A stretch of DNA of 64,000 bases from Hygrophila difformis (taxonomy: Eukaryota; Streptophyta; Magnoliopsida; Lamiales; Acanthaceae): contig JAOANR010000009.1 in the NCBI GenBank assembly GCA_030278955.1, forward strand, positions 36,401,974-36,465,973, given 5' to 3'. Shown piece by piece: positions 55,931 to 64,000 of the stretch. The position numbers and the translations under genes were made by a program. The notes beneath the pieces were generated by a model. The model did not search any database and was not told the origin of the DNA. It worked only from the letters and a program-made list of their open reading frames with translations. Numbering within the stretch: the stretch's first letter is position 1; the number at the start of each line of letters is the position of its first letter.

Positions 55931-57754
55931 TTAGCTAATTGCTCATTTTTTGAAACCCCGTGGTTGGAAACATTGAGTCCGAAGACAATTTTTCTTGGAT
56001 TGCAATGAAAGTGGCCTGTGCTTCTCAAGGCCGGGATCTGTATGATGTCCTGGACTATGGACTACAGATCCATGGCTGGCCATATCAACGTCAGACCTAA
56101 TCAAATTGAATTTTTTAAAACCCCATTAGATTTTCAAGATTTTGATGTTTTTAATGACCCTTTAATTTGGTGGAGCTAATGTTAAGAATTAGGGTGTTTT
56201 TTTTGAAAAAAAATTTTTTTGTGTTTTGCGAATGTAGGAATTTAACAAGAGGTATGGGAATGATGGCAGTTTGTGGTGGGATCCAACTTTCGGTGTTTCT
56301 TCACTCACATTAAAGGGAGCTTCATATACTTCACCCTGGAGACTCTCAATTTTCTCATCTTCAAAGGTGTTGCGGATGCTTCTTAATGATGATGGTTTTG
56401 ATGATCGTTTGAGTTTCAAGATATGTTTGGTGGATGGGCATCTTTTAATTTTAATTTTCCTGTTCATCAGCATATGTGTATTGTATAGTTGTTTCACTTT
56501 GAGATGATCATTGAGATAGGATTTTTTTCCTGTTGAGTTCTTGAAGTTCTTCTTGATCATTTTAGAACTCTGCTTTCTTAATGTCTGTGATATAATTGTT
56601 TGGATGTACAAATGGTGTAATGGATCGTATAGTGTTGATGGCTGAATTCTATACCATCTGTTGTTGATGATTCCCATTACGCCTGTGATGAAATTCCAGC
56701 CGAGACATTGCCAACTTGATATTAGGTTTGTATTTTCATTATAGTTGGTCTGGTTGCAACCTATATACTTATATGGCAATGATGTTACTGGTCTGATAAT
56801 TATTCTGGTGGCTGGCAACTTGGGCTTTTTCTTTCAAAAAAATATGTTTTTTTGTTTGAAATAATCAGAGTTAGTAGTGAATAATTGAATGACAATATTA
56901 CTATTGTTTGCAAATGTTATATTTGTACTTCATAAATGTCGGAGAGTTACGAGGCAACCTTAAATATGTAATTTCACATGTCCTTATATGTCATTTCACA
57001 TGCTAAATGTATGCTTCGGTGCAATTAGGTACGATTGATTCCAGATTTTTCTGATTGGGTTTGGGTTTAGGGTCAATCATCATACAGTGGTCTTTTTGTG
57101 AATGTATGCTTCCTCCTTCTCTCTGATGCCGTTTGTTGTGATTTTGCGGTTCGGATTCTCTGTGGGATTGATATTTGCATTTTTGGTGTTGAAATTAACT
57201 TGGGTAATAGGTTCCATTGATCGTTGGTTTTTATGTGGCTTCCTTTTTTATGTCGGTTCTATTAATTTTGCTACTACTCCTTTATGTGCCTTGGAGTAAT
57301 TGTTTGTTTTCCTTTGCACAGGTGCTGCTCCCTGTAGTTGGACAGAACATCTGTCCTCAATCCTCACCAACACTTTTTGATTGAGATGCTAATTGATGTG
57401 AAACTTATCCTATCCATACTAAAGTTTTATTGTGTTATTTGATTGATTATAGAGAATCACATGTGTTTATCTTTGATTCTAGCTGACGGTCTAACTATAA
57501 GTATATAACTTAAATTAACCACTAAAATTGGAATGTGTGTTTTCGACTTTAAGCTTGGTAACTCCAAGTTTTACCTCTGTACTCTAATCCAGTTTTGTTT
57601 ATTGCTGTTTGTCTACTAACTATAGCTTAAATTAACCACTAAAATTGGAATATGTGGTCTTACTATGTTTATCTGTATTTTTTTTATTGCTCTAGGGGAA
57701 CTAAATATTACATTTCTTTGATTAAATCTCACTCATTGGATCACACACTCACAG
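55931..57754 (+). other. Intron-like DNA of H2
   Basis: AT-rich; ORFs here (e.g. 210 codons on the minus strand at 56189-56818) have no recognisable domain. Left copy 33522-35344. Confidence 0.35.
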
Positions 57755-57820
57755 ATATACACTGATTCTACTGAAGCCAATATTCCTGCAGTTCTTGACT
57801 ACCTTGGGACTGTGATTGAG
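57755..57820 (+). pseudogene. Unassigned exon-like fragment (right copy)
   Basis: Encodes IYTDSTEANIPAVLDYLGTV between AG and GT borders. Donor gene not recognised. Confidence 0.35.
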
Positions 57821-58320
57821 GTATTCTATTCTCAAAGTATTACCAATTTATAGTCTGTTTTGATGCACAGCATATTATTTATAATTTTTTCGGTGCGCTA
57901 TTCTACGCCCGAAATTTGCTGAAGTTTATTGGCACTAATTTATATTATTATAGTTAGTGAGAATTGTGTATTTCGGTGCGCTGTCCTTTTCAATTGGAAT
58001 GAAAACGACTGTTGCCATCCGTGTTGGTTGTTGGACCTCCTAAGTAGGGTTGAAAGTATCCTTTCTTATACTATTAGAGTATTTCAGATGTCATTGATGG
58101 ACCAAATGCTCTGGATGGTTGAAATTGATTCTAGATCAGTCTTTTCAATATTATTTTTGTTATTGAAATCCTCTATTGCAACTGCTGCTGCTCCTACTAT
58201 TACTACTACTACTATAGTCATTGTTATTCTTATTACTACTGCTAGGCTACTAGCTGTATGTACTAACATGAGCTGCGGCTCCAATTTTTCTTCAAATTTT
58301 TTGTTGCATCTGCATTGCAG

Positions 58321-58396
58321 ATATCTTTGTTGGGATGACTATTTTATGGCAATTGCATTTTTGTCCGCTGAGAGGTCCAAAGATCCAAATAGACAG
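58321..58396 (+). pseudogene. dCMP deaminase exon fragment (right copy)
   Basis: WDDYFMAIAFLSAERSKDPN followed by RQ and a GT donor, the start of the deoxycytidylate deaminase domain. Identical in sense to 32882-32957. Confidence 0.75.
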
Positions 58397-58782
58397 GTTT
58401 TCTTGCAATTATATTGTTGCTCTTAAAGAACACAATGGAATAGACTTTCTTTCTTCATGCTCCTTTCCCTCTGATTTATGATTGCTTCTTATTTCTCTAT
58501 TTTTACTTCTTTTTTAGGTTGGGGCGTGGTTGGTTAGCGAAAAGGGAATAAATTTCTGGTAGATGCTTGAGGAAGGACTGTCCTGAATGATTGAGGCAAT
58601 AATTGGAAGGATTTCATTTTTTCCTCTGACTTCAGAATATTAAGTGTGTTGATATGTCCTTAGAACCATGCCCTAATGTGATTTTCATATTAGAAGTTCT
58701 TAATGCTGTGGTGCATGGATAGTTTGGCTTTTTATTATCGTTTAAAAAAATGCTCATTTTGTAATGGTTGGCATCCCTGTAG

Positions 58783-58932
58783 GCAAGATTTCTGTTGGCC
58801 AAGCTGAACCCTTCTGCTACATACAGCAATGCACACGAAATGAGTACTGGATCTGATGTGATCTTCACTGATGATGTGAGTCTGCAAGTATTCATAGATC
58901 ACCTTCAGAGGCTAGCAGTCCAAGGTTCTTAA
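58783..58932 (+). pseudogene. Sec23 C-terminal exon fragment (right copy)
   Basis: [20 protein letters not shown] then [20 protein letters not shown] and stop, with TGTAG acceptor. C-terminus of the COPII subunit Sec23; rest absent. Confidence 0.75.
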
Positions 58933-59214
58933 CAAAGTGAAGACTTGCATGACAATCCTTGAGAATATGATAGTATGAGACAACAGCGTATTCGAAAACT
59001 ATGCTTGTTGGACTATTTTACTCAAGAAAATTGTTGCACATGGTTCAATAAAGTTTACTCCTCCCATTCTATTCCTTTTTTCCATTGTAATTTTGTTTGG
59101 GTTCATGTTTTCGATGTCTATCTTCAAATTGCATAAGTCTGCCTATTCCTGCTGTAGTGCTGTTAGCAATCTCGCCTTGTTAGGTTCACTTGAACTTTGC
59201 TTCCCATCAAATAG

Positions 59215-60177
59215 TGGCATGGTAGCCCAAGCCATGATCCAAATACCCGAAGGACCATGTTCGAGGCAAAGAGCTAAGAAGTTTACGGAGCACGTGGCGG
59301 GACTGCTAAGGACGCATGCGGAAGAATGGGAGCTGACCAAGCCAACCTTCGGAGGAAGAACAATGATCACATGGAAGCTGCCGAAGGAAGAAGGTTATGC
59401 GGAAAAGCACTTAGCAGATTTCTGAGGAGTTCCGCTCGCCGCAAGCGATGTATTTTCTACTGCATGCCATGATATTTCACACCGCGTGGAAACATCGCGA
59501 GGGAACATTGTATGTGGATACTTCACGGAATTTTGAAGATCAAGTGACGCGATCCTCGCGACAGCCGCACGCGACGTTCTCAATAAGCTTTCCAAAAGAA
59601 CATCGCGAGCATTCTGAAGCAAGTCTACGATTTCTGCAACACTGTCATTTTCACGCGCGCGACAGCTTTTCCAAGATGAAGCGAGCTGCGTAAATCTGTT
59701 CATGCATGCAGAATCATATCTTGTTTCCATATCTTTTGTTATTTTATTTTATTTCATTGTTTAAAATAGATTTAGTATATCTAGCTAGTTTCCTTATTTG
59801 AGGAATTAGTTTCCTGATTTTGTGGGATTTATTCCCATAGCTGATAGGTTTACTTGGGGCCTATATATAGGTCCGCAATTACTATTGTAAACACTTTTGA
59901 TTAATTTGATGAATACAATTCTCTTTTTCAAAAGTCGATATTCCGAGTGTTCTTAAACTTTGTGTGTTTCAATTGGCAAACTCACCTTGCAATTTTCGAA
60001 ACTGGATTGCTCGACTTCATCCAAGGAGGATCATTGGAAGAGGAGGTGCGCTTATTCCCTCGAGGATTAACTCCATCTCAATTCTCTTGATCAAATTGGT
60101 AGGTTTCGTCTATCTCTCTTTTTTCGTTTTCCGCGTTTCGTCAAAGTCCTGTTGTGTCTGGAATCCGATCCATGGCA
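59215..60177 (+). repeat. LTR of element B, right copy (963 bp)
   Basis: Matches 31099-32063; encodes the pol tail (MVAQAMIQIPEGPC to KHLADF) although no pol precedes it here. Confidence 0.9.
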
Positions 60178-60189
60178 GTATTATAAATT

Positions 60190-60201
60190 TGGTATCAGAG
60201 C
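60190..60201 (+). other. Primer binding site, element B right copy
   Basis: TGGTATCAGAGC, 12 bases after the LTR end. Confidence 0.9.
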
Positions 60202-61541
60202 CTCGATTCTAGTTCAATATGTGTTTTTCAATTCCTATAAATCAAAAATCCATAAATTTCTTCGTGTTCTTGAGTTCTTATTCACGCCAGAATTTTGTTT
60301 CAATTTTCTGGAATTGTTTCGTTCATTATTTGTCCAATCTGATTTGATATTTGGAATACTCGTGCCGAATACATAAATCTGCATATAAAGATCTTCCAAA
60401 TCGGATAAGATTTGAGAAAGATATGCTTATTTGAAGATTCTGTGCATATCTTTGAATATACATACGAATTTAAAAGGATCCGTCTCTTTGATCCTTGTGC
60501 CAGCTTGATTTGAGCGTGTTTTCTGTTTATTTGGCCTCTGTGATTGAAAATCTTATGCTTGTGATTGATTGTTCACTGTTTTAGTCGGATTTATTGCTTG
60601 AAATTGTCTCAAGAGCGTACTGTGTGATCTTGGTATTCTTGGCATATTCATCCAAGTTCATCAAATCTTGTTAAGTGTTCTTGAGAGGTTATAATTGATC
60701 TTTGGGGGCTGATTACTGAGGGTGTTATTGGGAGATCAGTATACAAAAGTTTGTTACTGTGGGGACCGTTTTGTTACGGGAATTCAGAGTTTGTTACAAG
60801 GGATTAAGTGTTTGTTACGGGTTTGTTACTGTGGGGACCAAATTGATACAGCTCATCATAATTGTTGAATTCCTTATTTTCCTCACGCCTCGCGCTATAA
60901 ATCTTGTTCCAATCTTATTCCACAAAGCGTGCGTGCACTGAAAGAAAGATTTGAAGGCAGACAAAGCGTGTTCAGCTTAGTTCAAAAAAAAAAAAAAAGG
61001 AGAAGAAAAGAAGTGGATATATATAGCTAGTATTCGCCCTAACAAAAGTGATATCTAGCTGTTGAAAGCCACAAGTGAAAAAAAAAAAAGAAGAAGAAGA
61101 AGAAAGGAACAAGCTGATCGTGCTTCAATATTTTCATACCGTCTACATTAAAAAAAATCTTTGGGGGATTGGGAGTCGAGTGTTGGGGAGTCACTTCTCA
61201 TATTTCAGTGGGTTCAGCCTATATTGTGAGGAGACAATTGATTGCAATTATTTGACTAACGCATTGAACTTGACATTGCTTGCACTGATTTATCACACTC
61301 TGCTGTTTGTTGCGGTTCTTGATTGAGTCGAACAGTACAACTTGATTCTTGTACTGTGCGTACATTACTTCGAAGCGCAATCCTCTGACTTTGATCCAAG
61401 TTGGGTGACCAAAGCAAGAAGGCTCTGAAGAAGAATTGGTGACAAACCAATTGAATACTACACTGTGTGATATTGTGAGATCACCCCAAACTTCTTCAAT
61501 TCTTTTATTAATCTTTTATACATATAATCTTTAGTGTTGCT

Positions 61542-62363
61542 ATGGCAGGTGATACTCCATTGACAATGGAAGCACTTCAAGCAGTACTTGCTCAACAAAG
61601 CCGTGAGCTTTGTTAAAAAATGGACAGAATGGAACATGGCATTAATGAGCAGCTCAATGATATTACTGAAAAGTTTGAAGCCAAACTAGCGGAACAACAA
61701 AGCATTATCAGAGATGACTTACTCAAAGTCATTGATAGGAAATTCAATTCCCTGAATAGAAATCCTACTGATCCATCTTATATTGCAGGCTCTTCTGACA
61801 GAGGGAAGGGACAGGTGTCTGAAGTTGGAAACTTCGACAGAAGGTATGGACCTCCTCGCGCTAACATCAAACTCCCTCAAACTACGGCTGAAGAGAGGAG
61901 AGAGCCAAGGGTGAGACCTCAAAGGGATGCTCCAATCAGACAACAAGAGGGATTTCAAACCATCTCCGATGAAGATGATGACCGAGAAGATGATTGGGAG
62001 CGAGTTTCCGTGCGCCAAGGCAACCAAAGAAACCATCAGGGAAGGAACCAACCTCGCCGATTCAACCAAAGGGCGGCGTTTCCAGAGGAAGACACTGATG
62101 ATAGTCTTAAGGCTATCAAATTCACCATTCCAACCTTCAGGGGGACCACTGATCCTAATGAATTCATTGAATGGCATGATCAAATGGAATTAATTTTTAA
62201 TGTCCATAGATATTCTGAGAGAAAGAAATTGCAATTAGTTGTCATTGAATTTAGGGATTATGCTTTAAGTTGGTGGAAAAAGTTATGCTATGATAATGAT
62301 AGGTTGCAATATGAACAGATCCATACTTTGACTGGATTAGTGGAAGCCATGAGACATAGGTTT
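61542..62363 (+). pseudogene. gag N-terminal part of element B (right copy)
   Basis: ATG at 61542, in-frame TAA at 61614-61616, then open through the Arg/Gln-rich linker and gag core to MRHRF. Cut after GGTTT (62359-62363) by the LTR, exactly as at 28915. Confidence 0.85.
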
Positions 62364-63810
62364 TGTAACACCCCGGTTTTTGGTCACCCAGGTCGGGATG
62401 TCACCGCCACACCTCCCTAGCAAGACACGGTTTCTCCGAGCTTACTAAAGAGATGCAAGGCTATGGTTTTTCAGAATTTAAAATATTCAAACAGCCCATT
62501 CATATATAATTTAAAAATAATACATCAAAGTTGCAGCGGAAAATAATATTTACATAAGTATAATGCAGCGGAATTTAAATATAGGGCCAACATGGCCTAA
62601 TCACGGGTTAAACAGGCCCGTTCATGCAAGATCTAGTCTAATACAAAAAAATTCAAAATAATATATCTTCCCAAATTTCCCAAGTATGCATATGACGATG
62701 CATAATTCTCAACCCTGAAAGAAAAAGGAAAAATATGGTTTGGTCAGCAAAAACTTGCTGAGTAAGTTAACACGTACAAGATTAGGAGGTTTCAAAGCCT
62801 TTAATTAAATTTAATGAAAACATGTGCATAATTTAATCAATTCATGTAATCGCATAATTTAGAAGACATGGATTCATAAGATCATCAATATAGCTTGCAA
62901 CGTAATTAAATAAGTTGCCATAAATTTAAAAAAACACAAATTGTCAAGGACTTGATTGGATTCCCTTATCGATGTCTCGTTTTGATTCTTTTACAGATCA
63001 CCACCGCTAGGGCTCTTATGTCCGCCAGCCTTACGCCTGGGCTCTTATGTCCACAGGTATCATGGTCGATCTTTTAATTAGAGTTAATCCGTCCACTAGC
63101 CATACGATCAGTGTTTCGCCAGGGCTCTTACGTCAACCTAGACATACATTTGGGCTCTTATGTCCCAAGCCGCAGAGAACATTGACAGTATCTAGCTTAG
63201 TCATAACCCACAATATTTTAATCTTCTCGTTTCGTGTATCGTATTTCAAAGTATTTCTATCCGTTTCAACCTCAAAGGCTAATTTCGCCGTTTCCACAAG
63301 ATATCAAGATTTGACTTGGTCAACCACAGTTTACTCTAAAATTCGTCTAAAATCAGATTTAATTTCAAAAATTCCGAAATTTCACGACTGACTCTAAAAC
63401 ATCGAGATCTACAACTTTCGTGTTTTAACTTTTTCGATCCGAGATACCGAAACAGGTCAACAACGTCAATTTTCGTCAGATCAAAAATCTGTCCGCGTTT
63501 TCACACAGCAGTTTAAAAGTTTCGAGATCTACCATAGCAAATGAACTCTAAATTTGATGAAATTTTACAGAGATCATCTTAAGACAATTATCTACAACTT
63601 TCCGGCTAAAGATCTAATTCGGCCTAGAACCCTAGTAAAAAACGTCAGCAAGTTCGAATCTATGTTCTGTCCAGTTTTCAAGATCCGATTTTAAACCAGT
63701 TCGGTTTGGGGTGGATTTCATATATCAAATCATCACGAAAAATTCTGAAATTTTACGGAGGTATTCATAACGTATAGATCTACAACTCTTATGTTCAACG
63801 CCAAGCCTAG
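62364..63810 (-). repeat. TR-GAG LTR 3 copy, truncated (1447 bp)
   Basis: Inverted copy of 27468-28914, sharing LTR 3's private 6-base deletion. It includes the acceptor hairpin and four-hairpin array (63006-63169). Stops abruptly at 63810 with no TG or target duplication. Confidence 0.9.
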
Positions 63811-64000
63811 TCAGCTCCCATGAAAATGAGCCCGGCGTATGCCTCACAAATCTCTCCCAGCCTCGGGACTGAATGGCATCTCTCAGCAGGGGGTGCTGTA
63901 AATCTCTCTCAGAAAAACCTCTATCAGGAATGATCCTCTTTTTGTGGAACCTCTTGTATAGCTCATAGGCCCTGGCAGTCCTGAATACTGTGGCATCAAA
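63811..64000 (-). pseudogene. Fragment of a plant retroelement/transposon ORF
   Basis: Open through the whole stretch on the minus strand: FDATVFRTARAYELYKRF, then IQSRGWERFVRHTPGSF. The RGWERF core is typical of the putative plant transposon protein domain found in Athila-like and related elements. Cut by the junction at 63810 and by the window end. Confidence 0.5.

Larger units (their letters stand above)
53015..59209 (+). mobile_element. Helitron-like unit H2, right-arm copy (3' end not seen)
   Basis: Starts TCTACTATATTATAAGAG, the typical plant Helitron 5' terminus, 12 bases after H1's CTAG and in the same orientation. Carries dehydrogenase, dCMP deaminase, Sec23 and unassigned exon pieces, all plus strand. 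Element B is inserted after AATAG (59210-59214), so the 3' terminus is not reached. Confidence 0.65.
59215..62363 (+). mobile_element. Element B copy in the right arm (5' LTR, leader, gag N-terminus)
   Basis: Inverted copy of 28915-32063 with the same outer junction (AATAG) and the same inner break in gag. LTR 59215-60177 (TGGCATGG ... CCATGGCA), primer site 60190-60201, leader to 61541, gag from 61542. Confidence 0.9.
51440..63810 (-). repeat. Right arm of the ~12.4 kb inverted repeat
   Basis: Reverse complement of 27468-39840. It begins at the Sec61 donor, six bases after the nonsense codon, because the left contig ends there, and stops at 63810 inside the TR-GAG LTR copy, where unrelated sequence begins. 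Confidence 0.95.

Overview
The window is nuclear DNA of a flowering plant, most likely a eudicot. This follows from Ty3/gypsy retrotransposons primed by initiator tRNA-Met, from exon scraps of plant genes with plant-type splice sites, and from Helitrons. I see no intact host gene, rRNA, tRNA or CRISPR. It reads as a deeply nested, gene-poor (perhaps pericentromeric) block made of two contigs joined by a 500-N gap (39841-40340).

Left contig. 1-8495 is a minus-strand chromodomain gypsy element (A): gag-pol in one frame with a single early stop, a small coiled-coil leader ORF, and a 2.66 kb LTR. 10201-32063 is a second minus-strand gypsy element (B, CRM-like) with ~964-bp LTRs and a CTATT target duplication. 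Two insertions split B: a solo LTR in the integrase (11857-14671, duplication GTATC) and, in gag, a plus-strand LTR-gag-LTR-gag-LTR complex (18066-28914, duplication AAACC). That complex is gag-only, i.e. a non-autonomous TR-GAG-type element. B itself sits in a Helitron-like mosaic (32069-39840, minus strand).

Right contig. It starts with the 5' end of a third gypsy element (C, 40341-44369, minus). Then come two plus-strand Helitron-like units in tandem (H1 45572-53002; H2 from 53015). They carry same-orientation exon scraps of alpha-galactosidase, isopropylmalate isomerase, Sec61 alpha, plasma-membrane H+-ATPase, a zinc alcohol dehydrogenase, dCMP deaminase and Sec23. From 51440 to 63810 the sequence is a near-identical inverted copy of 27468-39840, including element B's insertion and the LTR inserted in its gag. 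The left arm stops exactly at the gap, so this is either a ~12.4 kb palindrome or two haplotype copies scaffolded head to head.

The most unusual signal is in the LTRs. Six full LTR copies from four sequence families share (i) a consensus splice donor and acceptor defining a 1.3-1.5 kb intron inside the LTR, (ii) a hairpin just before the acceptor whose stem changes by compensatory substitutions, and, in three of the four families, (iii) upstream hairpins with a fixed 9-nt loop, in two families as arrays with covarying stems. I know of no description of this, but could not search.
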